Assembly (NCBI GenBank): GCA_964247055.1
Contig: OZ176056.1
Coordinates: 7,874,001-7,938,000 of the forward strand
Length of the DNA stretch: 64,000 nucleotides
Direction of reading: 5' to 3'
Origin: Paragordius varius
Lineage: Eukaryota; Nematomorpha
The position numbers and the translations under genes were made by a program. Positions within the stretch are counted from its first letter, which is position 1. Each line of letters begins with the position of its first letter. Under the pieces are notes generated by a model that did not search any database, was not told the DNA's origin, and saw nothing but the letters and a program-made list of their open reading frames with translations. Shown one piece after another: positions 47,700-59,770 of this stretch.

Positions 47700-48850
47700 T
47701 TAATAATCCTAAAAAGGACCGTAATGTTGTTTTGTCCTTTGGAACAGGACATTTCAAAATAGCCTTGATTTTTTCATCCGTTGGCTTAATACCTCTTTTA
47801 GATATTTCGTATCCCATGTAGGATACTTTTTCCTGGAAGAATTTCATTTTATCTGGTTGCAAACGGAATCCGGCCTGTTCAAGTTTCTCCAACACATGTT
47901 CAAGATTTGCTTTGTGTTGAGTGTCTGTATTGCCGGTTACCAGAACATCATCCAGATAAGCACAAACGCCTGTGCAATCATCCAGAATTTGATCCATAAC
48001 TCGTTGAAATATCATTGGAGCATTTGTGAGCCCGAAAGGTAATCGTTTATACGTAAAGTAACCTCTGTGTGTTGTAATTGTCAGAATATTAGAGCATTCT
48101 TTATCAACCGGTAGTTTTAAGTAGGCATCCTTGAGATCCAAAACTGAAAATGAATGTCCATTTCCGATTTTACCCAATAATTGATCAAATGTCGGAATGA
48201 TATGAGAATCTTTTGATAGATAAGGATTGATTGTGACACGAAAATCGGCGCAGATACGAGCCTCCTCATTAGATTTTAACACGTTGACCGTTGAGGTTGC
48301 CCAAGATATCTCAGTTGTTGTTGGGTCTATTGGTTCTATAATCCCTAAATCTAACAATCTATTCAATTCATTTTCTACCAATGGTTGCAATGGTAGAGGA
48401 ACTCTACGGCATGGAAAAGCTTTTGGTTTTGCATCCGGTGTCAAAAAATTTTTGATCGGATTGCCGTTGTAACAACCAAGTTCCTTTGAGAATAGTTTTG
48501 GAAATATTTTGGTCAGCTCCATCTTCTCATTAGAATTTATATTATTGATTTCACCTTTTGGAAAAGGTAGCTTGTACGCTTTTATCCAAGGTAATCCAAA
48601 AATTGGATCAAAATTGCTTTTAGTTACGATACATAACGTTTTCTTTTCATTGTACAACGTCACAGTGATCATAGTTTTCCCTAAGATTGTTATCTTATTA
48701 TTATCATACGTGGTTATTTGATCGGACCACGTTAACTTAGGGCTACCGATCTGCTTCCATATTTGTTGACTTATGAGACAGCAGTCAGCACCGGTATCGA
48801 AAATCATATCTATCATATTATTGTTGATCTTCACTTTTATTTTAGGGGTA
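47700..48850 (-). pseudogene. gypsy protease and reverse transcriptase (fossil)
   Basis: The aspartic protease signature FDTGAD lies near 48800. RT motifs ICADFRVTINPYL and the catalytic YLDD (AYLDDVLV, about 47945) follow in the usual spacing. Confidence 0.9.
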
Positions 48851-48899
48851 GTGCCCGCTTTTATAGATCTAATTTGATCTAAATTTCTCACCAACTTTG

Positions 48900-49790
48900 T
48901 TTTGCACATTGAACTAAAGTGGTTATTTTTGTTGCAATTGTAGCACGTTTTGCCCCAAGCCGGACACTTGTTTCTCACATGCAGTGATCCACAATTTCTG
49001 CAATTTACTTTAGAATCATTATTATCCCGGACATCATTATTCTTATTGTTTTTATAATTATTATTGTTATAATGGCCCTTGTTAAAACTTCCATGAGGTT
49101 TTACATTTCTGGATCTATCCACTTTAAGCTTATTGATTTGCGAGGGAAGATTATCGGCTTCCTCAAAACTTAAAGCCATATCGACCAACATTTGTAGTGT
49201 CAGTGGTTTGTCATCTAACTTACCGAGCGGATATTTTATGTGGAGTTCTCTTTCTAATCTGGGTTGATTTAATCCAATCAAAAATATATCCCTGATTTTG
49301 TTAGAAATGTCCGAATCAAATCCAGAATTGTCGGCCAAAATTTTCAAACGTTCTAAATACAAAGAATAGATTCATTCTCACCACGACGAATACGATAAAA
49401 TGCACATCTATTCACCCATAGACTTTTGTCTGGGGCATAGATTTGAACTGCAATTTTATAGATTTCCGGCCATTCCAAATCTTCGATGGTATCAGGATAT
49501 AGAATATTTTCAATTTTGTTCAAAATTTTAATACCACCGAAAGCTAAAAATAATTTTTTTATATTGAAATCCGTGACAGGAATATCCCTGGCCGCGAGTA
49601 CCCTTTCTATGTGCTTGACATAATTTTTGAAATTGTAACATTCGTCAAATGGTTCAAGAATTATTCGATTTAGAGGATTTTGTGCATTACTAAATGATGT
49701 ATCTCCGGGATTTTCCATTAGGCAGAATAAATTTTTTTCTCGTCGCCAAATAATATCAGTTGGGTATAATTTATTATAACACAATAATGG
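48900..49790 (-). pseudogene. gypsy gag region (fossil)
   Basis: Capsid-like region followed by two CCHC zinc knuckles (CRNCGSLHVRNKC and CYNCNKNNHFSSMC, about 48905-49000), which bind RNA in gag proteins. A basic, Asn-rich linker precedes them. Part of the fossil element at 45704-50079. Confidence 0.85.
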
Positions 49791-49894
49791 GAAAACACAG
49801 TAATGCCATAGACTTAAAGAAGCTGTTGTTTATATAGGTTATATTTAATTCCGAGAAATGTATACGGATCTTATTATATATTTTTATCGTGCAT

Positions 49895-50079
49895 TAACAT
49901 ATACAAATTTCTGAGAATGATGAGTGTGCATTTAGTATGTAGTCTAAAACTTGTCACGTAGTATATAACATGTCACGTAAAATATTAATAACAGAAAAGT
50001 ATTATAAGTATGCATTGAATAGCAACGTAATATATAAAATAGAGTTATGTTTTGTTGCATATTATATAACATCATATCA
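49895..50079 (-). repeat. LTR (5' LTR of the gypsy element)
   Basis: The 185-bp partner of 45704-45886. No convincing tRNA primer-binding site was recognised just inside it. Confidence 0.9.
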
Positions 50080-50679
50080 AAAGGGAAAGAATTTAACTCA
50101 GCTCTTTTCCATATAGGTCTATGCGTAGGGGTCTACCGGTTTAAAACTGAGACGCCATACAAAAATGGCGTGGTTTTGGATCTGATTAAAAAACTTAAGA
50201 AGACATATGAGTTCAGTTAAACACAATTCTGGCGCATTTGTACATCATTCATTCCTTTAAAAAGGGACCAAAAATGATTTATTATTATATCCCTTGCTCC
50301 CAGCTGTGTGAACACAATTTCAAAATAAGACTTTTAACCATAATTTCAAAACAAAAAATCTTAAATTAAATCCAATGATTGAATATTAACTTTCATTAGC
50401 AGTTTAAATATGGCAATTTAGAGTAAACAATATTTATGCAAACTTGTAAAAAAATAATTAAAGATATTTTTTTTATTTAATATGTTTTTCATTATTTTAT
50501 CTCCATTACCTCTATTTATTGCAAATTATTAAGAATATTTACGTTGAGACGTCACAGCGAAGCGTTACAGGGCCAGCTAGTAATTATATATATGCTATGA
50601 TCATCAAAAAAATTCATGGGTCTTTTTATAATATTTTTTTCAAAGTGCACGCATTAACTATTACGAATATAGGCTCTTG

Positions 50680-53280
50680 AACAATATAAATAGGTTAAAT
50701 TAAGTATCACAAAAATTGGCTACCTTGTTTTTTATCATATTGGCACTAAATTCATACATAATATTGTGTTGTGACCCGAATTATATACCGATAATGTACC
50801 CAAAAATTAGTAGTACATTGTGGACAGAAAAAATGAGTTTAAGGGCCTTGTGCGGCTCGTAGGTCCGGTTTGAATACCACTGATATTATTATTGTTTATT
50901 TTTTGTAATTGATTAAGGATGTTCTAGTTAGGTGCTACTCCCACGGCCCTAAAAGTGCTTTTTATGGCCCTGAATTATTTATAAAATTTTGATGTACTTA
51001 TTTTAAATATAAAACTCTGCAGATGTGTCAAACAGCGAAGTTTTTACCAGTATTATATGGAATAAATATTAGCGGGTGTTAAAAAAATTGGTATGCATCT
51101 GTTTTATAATTTGCGTATTATGAAATTATTAAAAGTAGATACTTTAAAATTTTTGGAAGTAAAACATAAAAGAAGGCATAACCTGGGTAAAAGTATAGTA
51201 CTTTCTAAAATATAAGACTTCAAGTTTATGGTTTATTACCAGAAGTTTATTACATTATTATTGATATACGATAAATCTTCTTATTCAACACGCCCTTGTT
51301 CATTACTTAAAAGTGTGCTATAAAAAATGTTAAAATGGTAAATAATTGGATATCAATCAAAAATTTAGGAATATATAGAAGATATATCGTCCATTTGGCT
51401 CATAATAAATAGAAAATAACCAAAAATTATCAAAGAGCCACCAAAATAATTGTTTAACAATCCTGTTATAGATTATAAAAATCCACGCAAATAATTACGT
51501 CTGTGTTATCTTGAAGTTTCTAATGTAAATATTAAAAAAATTATGAACATTGCAAATCCATATCCTTAAATACAATTCTACATTGTTAATAACACCTATC
51601 GGCAGCTAGAATTAATAAAACCGTTTTAGAAATAACAACCGTTAATTTTATTTCAAAAAATTGGTATAACCTTCCCCATACTACAGTAAAAAATGCACAA
51701 CTTTGGGTAGGCCAAAATAAACAACTTTAACCAAAAATGCACATGAGTTTTTTTAAAACAAGCGTTTTCCTTCCGTTTTAAAGTGTGTCCCAAGCTTCTT
51801 TCAACTAATTGTGAACACCAATATTGAATAATTGAATGCCGCTATATATATATTAAACTCGGGATCATTACGGTATCCAAAGCCAAAATTTTGGTTTACT
51901 ATTTTGAATATATTATAAAGTTTTATATTATATTTGATGTTATCATATACGGTGAAAAGCAGTTACTCGATAATTCTATGGATCATCATTATATAGTGCG
52001 GCTTATAATACGTCTTTTCTATCATTATGTCCTAGATTATAGTTTTATACATTGATAAAAAGTCTTTTTTATAAAAAAAAACGTTTTATATGCTGTATAG
52101 ATAGTTGTCAAACTCAACCGTGCTTAACAATAAGACGATCATAATCTCTTAGAATGAAATTATAACAGGTGTTAGTTACGGGAATGACTACCCTAGAAAT
52201 TAGTTAATTTAGATTATTGTAAAAATTAGTTTGTACAATTATAATTCTGTTTATAACATAACAGTTTCTTATATAGATGATTGACACATAAATTTAATAA
52301 AAATGGGGTGAGTAAGTGGTCCAATTCGTAAATATGTATTTGCGTACGTGATAGGAAAATTTAAAACAATTTTTTTAAAGTTTTCCCTGAGCCAAAAGCC
52401 TTGTCAAGCCAAGGTAACAATTTATTTTTCCCGATTTATAAAACTGTTAATAGCTTTGATTTGTAGCTATGTAATCGAATGATATTATTGAATCAATATT
52501 TACCCAATTTTTTTGCCAGCTAACAATTTATATAGTATGGTATACAAAGATAATATTCAAAAGTTATAGAGCTCAATAAAATTATATACTTCGTAGCTTT
52601 TTACCCCAGATAATTTTAGCCATTAACTTTGAAATTTTCTATGATATTGATATAAATAATTTTGACATAAAAACCTTTGGCGAAGATTTTTATTTAATAC
52701 ATTGCTTAACTGGCAAAATTTTTAATATCAAGTGCATATGACTTTAGATATGAAGTATAACATTTCATAACCTTTTTTGTCCTAGTTTACGTTTTGGGGT
52801 AGTTTTATATCCTAGAAGTCAATTATGTAAATAAACTAGAGTTTTAAAGATATTTTAAACTTTAATTATATATAAAGTTATCTCATGTAGATAAATATAT
52901 AACGGTTTATGACTTTTAGAGTGTAAAATTGGGGCAGCTCCAAAACGATTGATACGAACAGCTGATATTAAATCAAGTTTTTGCTGTAGCTTAAATTTTT
53001 AAGGTTAATTATTAAAATTTTTTAAACATATTATACATTATGGCGAAAAGTTTGAGTTGAGGACAATTTACAATACTTTTTTTAAAAAAAAAATCCTGCA
53101 TATTTTTAAATTCGGCTTAATAGGTAAAATACTTTTCAAGATATTTAAATTTCAAATTCTGGGATATAAAAAAAGGTAATGAATGTTAACATTTCTTCTT
53201 TAAATGAAATCAAATTTTAGATTCTATCAACTCAATCTATTTGATTTTTTTTCGACACCATCTTTTCTTTATTTGAATTG
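50680..53280 (-). repeat. Repeat unit A, copy A3
   Basis: Reverse complement of A1 over nearly its whole length. The 51490-53280 part also matches A2. Its far end (50680-51060) carries the CAGTGGT/GGGCC motifs seen at 2644-3000. Confidence 0.8.
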
Positions 53281-53823
53281 GTAATACAAAAGGAAAATAA
53301 CATGTTTATTATGGTTATAAATTGATTAACTTTAAATAGCTATCTTACTTTTTGGTAGTTGTTGTCGTTTTTGTAGCTAAGACGGGGTCGATTTGCCGCT
53401 ATTTCGTAAGTGTAGTTACACCATAATATACGGTTAGGGATGGCTATCAACTGTTGCATTGATAATTTGGTTTCTTTAAATTATCGATCCAACGCATTGT
53501 AACAATCAATCAACTGTTCGTTCAAATCGGGTTTTGAGTTATCCCAGCAAACCCCAGAAGTTAACTGTATACATAAACTTATCTATTGCATGAGAATTAA
53601 GTATTTTTTATCAAAACCTTTTAATAGAGTTATTTACAATGTTAAGTGTTTTATTCCTTAAAAAATAAAATCGTTCCCAAAACAATGAAATGGTAAACTG
53701 ATAAAATAAAAATATATGGGTAGCTTATTTTCGGAATAGCGGGTTGTCTTAATCGAATTTAAATGTATCCAAATTTCATACTTTATAAATATATTATTTT
53801 AATATACACAGTGTAGACAAAAT

Positions 53824-54125
53824 TCTAACGCCACTATTACAAATAAAATTAATCCGGAAATGTCACTACTAGGCAGAGCCTAATACGGGAAAAACTATCC
53901 TTTTTTGGCCACATTATGAGTTCTAACCCACTTGAAAAGTCACTGATGTTGGGAAAAGTGAGTGGTGCTCGTAAAGGGGAAGAAGACGAACTCGTTGGGT
54001 GGATAACATCCTCAAAGGAACCAACCAATCGATATCCAAACTAAACGCTAGATCCGGGTTCGCAATGAATGGAGAAATTTTTTAAGGTTGAGTTAGTCGG
54101 AATCGACCTTAGCAACAACAACAAC
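53824..54125 (+). pseudogene. LINE 3'-end fragment inserted in the right duplicate
   Basis: A 302-bp, 5'-truncated LINE tail. Peptide pieces SNPLEKSLMLGKVSGARK and DELVGWI lead to an (AAC)n tail. Flanks TAGACAAAAT (53814-53823) and TAGAAAAT (54126-54133) look like the target duplication. The left segmental copy lacks it at 33740. A different LINE family from 3180-5373, judged by its tail. Confidence 0.75.
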
Positions 54126-54946
54126 TAGAAAATGTGGGGAACAAACATTATCTAAATGAATTATATATACTCTGATAGATAGAAAAATGTATCAAAATTA
54201 TCATTGTGTGTTGATTTTGGGCTTTAGGATTCAAGTTAATACTACTTTTGTGGGTAGCTGCTAACAAAAAGTGACTAAGCGCACATTATTAAATAAAAAA
54301 TTTTTTAGCAAATGCTAGATGGTTCATACCAAATTTAATTTTTTCTCAGAATAATTTATATCAAATTTAAAGTTTTGGCCGTAGTTTCAGAAAGATTTAG
54401 GCCCTCTCTTAAACGGGTTGTTTTTTAAAAATAAATGCAAAAATGCCGTGGCGGAATAAGTTATAACATATGCCAGATTATGAAATAAAATATAATTGAA
54501 AATTTGATTCCTTCATTTTGAAGCATGTAGGAAGGGTATAAAAACAATTTAAGCACGTTTTTTATTCACTATGATGCTCAACATTCCAAGTTTGATGAAA
54601 GGGTATGTTTTATGGTAAATTTTTGCAAAACATTCTACTCTTAATATAATATTTTTAATGAAATGTTAATATTTTTATCAATAAATTAATGCTATTTTTT
54701 CAGTTATGCACTTTGATTTGGTAATAAAAGTATGACGAGGACAGTGTTATAATAATATGTAAATAACATGTTTTGGAAATATGCATTGGGTACATTTATT
54801 ATTGATATTTCTGTTATTTGTCTAACCTAAAATGATTTTACGAATTGTTAAAGTAGAAAATAACTAAATGCCCCAAACTATATGTTATCAATAATATTTA
54901 TTTAATATTTTATAATGGTTTGTAAATATTTTTTTTAAATACAGTC

Positions 54947-54954
54947 TATATAAA
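54947..54954 (+). promoter_or_regulatory. TATA box of the right gene copy
   Basis: TATATAAA 46 bp before the ATG, conserved with the left copy. Confidence 0.5.
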
Positions 54955-54999
54955 CCAAGATTTTTTTTATATAATATATATTTTTTAGTTTTCCAAGTT

Positions 55000-57320
55000 A
55001 TGTTTTTACCAATTATTTTACTTCTATTTGGATGCCAAAGTGTATTAGCCCAAAAACTTCCAGCTCCCAAAGATCTTACGGTTAGGTTTCACAAACAATT
55101 TTACAATCAACTAGTGGATGAGTACAAAGGAAACGCTAACATAACTGTCAATTTTGCTTATAAAACTTTTTCTTACAAAAACGTCAATTATACCCAATTC
55201 ATTGATCAAGGAATAACACCTAAACTTAACCTGGTTGATGGCCCTTATTCCGTTTCTCGAAATGGCATCATAATAAGGCATGGAAATATCTCTATAGATG
55301 GTAATTTTATTAGAAAATTGTTCTGTGAATTAGTAAGCGTTAATGTTGATCAAACACAAATATCTCGCTTTTGAAATGGCTGTAAATTTTACATCTTGCT
55401 CTTGATTTTAATACACATAAATGGTAATATAAAATATATAAATATGTCAATATTAAGGCCTTCATTAGCTTTATATCACCTAATATTAATTTGTATATGT
55501 TAAGCGTATTTACACTTTACTATACAAATTGTTAATTTTATTTAACTAGAACATGCTCACACAAGGTGGATACAAATAAATCATGTTTCAGAGCGGGAAA
55601 TCGATTTGGATGATTATTGGCAAATGGATAATGAAAAACAGACTCCTCTCAACATTCAACTAATTGCGAATAATGGAAAACCAGTTCCATTCAAAGTGAC
55701 AAACAAAACAATATTAATATTTACCCTAGTCGGGGTTTACGATAATGCTGGATACTTAAACATAACAATAAATGGCAAAAAACTCAAAGTGTTCATCGAC
55801 GTAAGTAATTGGTTAACTTCTTATGTGGCTTACCGAGGGCAATATTATTTTCACCAAGATTGTGCAACTTTGTTTGAAGACAAAAATTTGGCCAAAAATT
55901 GTCAATTTCTTTTGAAGGGTGATGATGGTTCAATTTTACAAAGATCCAACTATTCAATTCAAATCAATAAAACTGTGACCAGAGAAACCAAATTGCACCT
56001 CTACGTGAATGATTTACATTATTTGACAACAATTATAAAACCAATCGGTAAATCCTTTTTGTATTTAATTTAAATTCTTGATTATATCCAAATTAATATA
56101 TTTATAGAAATACGGGACACAGATGAAATTAGTTCTGCAATGGATAAGATTGTGACATGTAAGTTTAAATAATTATTATTATTATAGATAACATATGGTG
56201 TGAGGCAAATTTTCAATATTGCGGTATTAACTGTTTGATCAGAAATTGTTTAAAGGGCTTTGAATAATATTTTTATTTTATACTTTGGACACGTGTACAA
56301 TAATAAACGAATCCAATTGACTATCAAGTTGGTGTATTTTATAAGCAATACATTAAATAATAAACAAAATGGCGAATCTATATAATGGGTTTTTTTGTTT
56401 TGGAGCTTTTTAGTCGCTTAGGAAAGTATTAAAAAGCGTTTTTTTCAGCATTCTTCATATTTTTCCGCGCTATAGCATTTAACATCTGAGCTAGAATGTA
56501 AATTTCAATATTTTTAAATTATAATTAAAACCGCCATTTATCAAAATATGGCATTTGTTGCACCAAAAATCTCCATCTGGTCATATAAAAATTGAACACT
56601 TTTTTTAGAAACAATTATATTGATTTAGCAAATTATAATATATATCTATCCATCATAAAAAAAAATACTGCACATATTTTTATAGCCAAAAGTGTGAGGC
56701 GTTATTATACTTGTGAAGAAATCGTAAGTTTCTCAACACTAGACTGGGATGTTGGGGAAACTGAGTTTTTGGGGTCTTCATTAGAATATTTAACCAAATT
56801 AGATGCTTACATGGTCAAAAATGAAATGGTAATAACTGGTCCTAAATCAGAAATATCCAAACACAGCATGCTTTATCTCAAAAAGGCAAATTTTATCCAC
56901 AAGATCAATTGGAACCACAAGAATGCAACACTAATTCTAAAAGTAATTTTCTTAAGACGTATAAGGCCCAGAGGTTTATGATAATATTACCTAAAAACTG
57001 TAAAAATTATAAGATTATATCGCTTTTTCCAATATATCTTAAATACAACTCTTAAGGTGAATATTTTATTTCCATGTTATAATATATTTACTATTAGATA
57101 TTGAATGGAACAATAGTGTAAGCACATGGGATCAAATTAAATCCTACTATTACCATATCAATATAGCACGAGAATGACAGTGTATAATGCCAAATTGAAT
57201 TACCAATCGACATTTCAATGTGGAGCCGATTCTTGCAGAAATTTGTATCTGTCAACTGGAGATCGTGTCGAAATCATTAATAATCAATATATATTATATG
57301 TTAGACCAATGAATTACTAA
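55000..57320 (+). pseudogene. Secreted protein gene, right copy, probably decayed at its 3' end
   Basis: Same five-exon layout as 30112-32788: 55000-55300, 55550-56047, 56108-56158, 56686-56942 and 57098-57320. Exons 1-3 are open, keep length and phase, and encode signal peptide MFLPIILLLFGCQSVLAQ. About 13 of the first 100 residues differ from the left copy. Compared with the left copy, exon 4 lacks one base near 56906 (AGATC-AATTGG against AGATCGAATTGG), and exon 5 lacks one base near 57150 (CCTACTATT against CCTACCTATT). The donors of exons 1 and 4 are GTAATT where exon 1 of the left copy has GTAAGT. The product would lose its C-terminal cysteine pair. Either a young pseudogene or a gene shortened within exon 4. 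Confidence 0.7.
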
Positions 57321-57472
57321 AACTTTATCAATTATGTTTTCATTATTAATTGAACTTAAATTAAATTTAGTTATTATCCAATCAAAAACAATATTATATG
57401 GATTAATGTGATGATTTAAATCAGTAGGTTATAATAAATGTTTATTTTATTGATGTTGATTCCAAAAGTTAA

Positions 57473-57935
57473 TCTAAATATTTATAAAAATGGAAAGTGG
57501 TGGCTTTGTGATCTGTTTTGGGAAAACCGATAGACCCATTCAAATCCAAATGTCGAAATAAAAATAATCATTAATGGATGCCCCGACAATAGCTTCGCCC
57601 TTTTTTTGAGTTAGGCCCCCAGTTCAGGCCCACTCCGTGTAAAAAACGGGTATAAGCCCACAAAAATCGTGTCTTCGAGACAATTTTCCGGAAAACGTGT
57701 TGGACCATTCGATTATAAATATGATTCTTTTACTTATTGATTGCGCCGAACATAGTCGGCTCGCTTTTTTATTTTGAACCCTCTTTATACCCCTTCCCCC
57801 GTAAAATGCCACTTTTTAAATTAATTAAGTCTTCAAAAATAATTTTTTATATCTAATTTTCGCCCAAGGTATGAGACCATATAGTCGAGTGTTTCTTTTA
57901 TATTGGCTGCCGGGTAAGGAGATATTTCTTAAATA
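57473..57935 (+). mobile_element. Helitron 5' end, copy H3 (truncated)
   Basis: Starts TCTAAATATTTATAAAAATG after A, and follows H2 from its 5' end for about 460 bp (shared blocks ATGCCCCGACAATAGCTT and CCGTAAAATGCCA). No Helitron 3' end is found to its right. Confidence 0.75.
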
Positions 57936-59439
57936 GCGATTAATAACTGCATACATAATAGTTCCACATTCTTATTACCTTGATTAAAAACTCATCGATT
58001 CAAATAATAGGCTGAGATCTGATCCTTGTAAAGAGAAATTCCATCCAAAGATTTCACAATATCTATCAAATGACCCTTTATCTTCTCCAAATATTTTTCA
58101 TAACCTTCTCACTAAATGGATTGAATCGTAGTCTTTTCACGCATAAATCCAAAGTGGTCATTCTCTATGTTTACTACATCCGGGAAGGTCTATTTGGGTG
58201 AAGAAAATTGCTGCCTCGTGCAACCTTGGGAAAAAAGCAGGTTTTAAGAATTTCATTCAAAAAATACACGAAAATATATCTCAAACTACAATAAAAAGCA
58301 AATTAATATTTTTAAAAATTTAACTTTTTAATATGGGCCATTATATTAAAAAAACACTAAAATGCCGTTACTGGATAAAAAATTGGACTATGCGCTAAAT
58401 TTTGATATCATCTAAATTATTTTTAAATGCAATTTCAAAAATAAAATTTTTAACAAACATATTGAAGTGTCTTCATATTTTTAAACATGATAGAAACATA
58501 TCGCTTTTAGATATTATAAAAATATTTGTAAATTTTTCAATGATTTAATGCTAAACATTTCTACCGCCTCATAATTTTGATTAAAATAATCGTTCGTCTT
58601 CAAATTTATATTATATAAAAATTGTTTTTTTAACAAAGATATCTCAAAATCAAAAATCAAAAAAGTCTGAAGAAGCGATTCAGTGTCATCGAATTATATA
58701 GAAAAGTTTATTATATATCTTAAACCGTTTTTAGAGCATTTCGATTATGCAAAATAGTATGAAGTTCGCTTGAACAACATTTTTAATATTTTTGGTTGAT
58801 ATCAAAGTTTAGAAAAAATCCAGGCATTTTCGCATTTATTTTGAGATAACTAGCCCATTTTAGAAGAGCGAAATAAATTGGAACTTTGTGAGCCAGCATC
58901 CAAAAATTGAATTATTGAAAAATATAGTTTTGCTTTTCATATTTGTATTATAGTGATATTGCAATGAATCATATAGCTCTACTAAATAATTATTTAAAAA
59001 AATATGTGCAAGTTTTGCCATTTTTCGATATGGATCAGTTACAAAAGTGATATTCTCATATCACCCGTAAGGGCCCAAACAATAGCAACATGATATTCGG
59101 GAACATTTTTCTATCAGAATACATATATTATATATATATTTCATCAGGATATTTTTTTATCTTCGATTTCGGGCGCAGCGTATATTACAATATAAAGCTC
59201 TACCACTGTGGTTCAAATGTTTACATAGGTGCGTTTGTCAACATCAGTAGCCTATACTCTAACATGCCTGGCATAATTTTTAATATATTCAAATTTTAAC
59301 TCCCTGTAGGTATATAAAACTACTACAAAAGGTCATGAAGTGCCAATTATCTTTAGCCGCTTTCCGGTTTCTTTATGTTCAAAAATTTTATACATAAAAT
59401 ATTAGCATGTATAAAGGTATATATAATGCTAAGTGGATC
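57936..59439. other. Unassigned AT-rich stretch
   Basis: No convincing gene. 58060-58210 on the minus strand gives HFGFM and TTIQSI-like residues that faintly recall LINE RT, too weak to call. The frame at 59090-59299 has low-complexity composition. Confidence 0.35.
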
Positions 59440-59592
59440 TCATATTTTAGCCCTACGCATATCTTGGGGCCGAACTATATAATACTGATAAAAAAAATTT
59501 AATTAGAAACACTAGCAGATATTTATAGTCAAAATAAATAATTCAGGGCCATAATAAAGCGCCTTTAGAGCACGATTTGAGTACCACTCATC
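59440..59592 (-). repeat. AGTGGTACTCAAAT...GGGCC repeat
   Basis: On the minus strand it begins AGTGGTACTCAAATCGTGCT and contains GGCCCTGAATT, matching the hAT-like motifs of unit A near 50880-50990. Confidence 0.4.
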
Positions 59593-59770
59593 CTGCTCAG
59601 TAAGGAACAAACATGCGCTGTTTGCATCAGATCTGCGCTTAAAAATATGTTTTTGAACTGGTCTAGGCTATAAAAATTAGTGTAGAAATAACTTTATACA
59701 ATTTAATTATATGTCGAGGAATTAAGTTTAATAACATTATTTTTGTTTTCTGTATCAATTATTATTTGTG

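Larger units (their letters stand above)
45704..50079 (-). mobile_element. Ty3/gypsy LTR retrotransposon (Mag-like), young fossil
   Basis: A 4.4-kb LTR retrotransposon on the minus strand, inserted in Helitron H2 with the 5-bp target duplication AAAGG (45699-45703 and 50080-50084). LTRs of about 185 bp differ by little more than a small indel, so the insertion is recent. A polypurine tract (AAAGGTGGGAGA) precedes the 3' LTR. Gag, protease, RT, RNase H and integrase occur in gypsy order; no envelope gene is seen. The layout is whole but the reading frames are broken at about four places, so it is defective. The integrase with its zinc-binding domain resembles Mag-type elements; the clade is tentative. 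Confidence 0.93.
43347..50580 (+). mobile_element. Non-autonomous Helitron, copy H2, split by two insertions
   Basis: Starts TCTATATATTTATAAAAATG after A and ends ...GGGCCAGCTAG before T, with the same ends as H1 in the opposite orientation. Its internal tandem modules run 43700-45156. They are interrupted by a hAT MITE (45165-45667) and, 36 bp later, by a gypsy retrotransposon (45704-50079), then resume at 50085. Removing both leaves roughly 2.3 kb, similar to H1. Confidence 0.8.
51490..57472. repeat. Segmental duplication, right copy
   Basis: Inverted partner of 29955-36097. It differs from the left copy by a LINE tail inserted at 53824-54125 and by a Helitron 5' end that begins exactly where the homology stops (57473). 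Confidence 0.85.

Noticed and set aside
5607-50580. H1 and H2 as arms of one inverted segmental duplication
   Set aside because: The flanks next to their 3' ends (5400-5606 and 50581-50680) are unrelated, and each Helitron ends exactly at an A|T target, so separate insertions explain them better.
1-53280. The long inverted repeats as termini of a Polinton or another giant element
   Set aside because: No DNA polymerase B, capsid, packaging ATPase or matching integrase frame exists between them; the inversion is explained by segmental duplication and independently inserted Helitrons.
58060-58210. LINE RT relic on the minus strand
   Set aside because: Only a few residues (HFGFM...TTIQSI) recall the RT motif; no neighbouring motif supports it.
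59090-59299. 69-codon frame as a gene
   Set aside because: Tyr/Ile-rich low-complexity peptide, no signal or domain, no copy elsewhere in the window.
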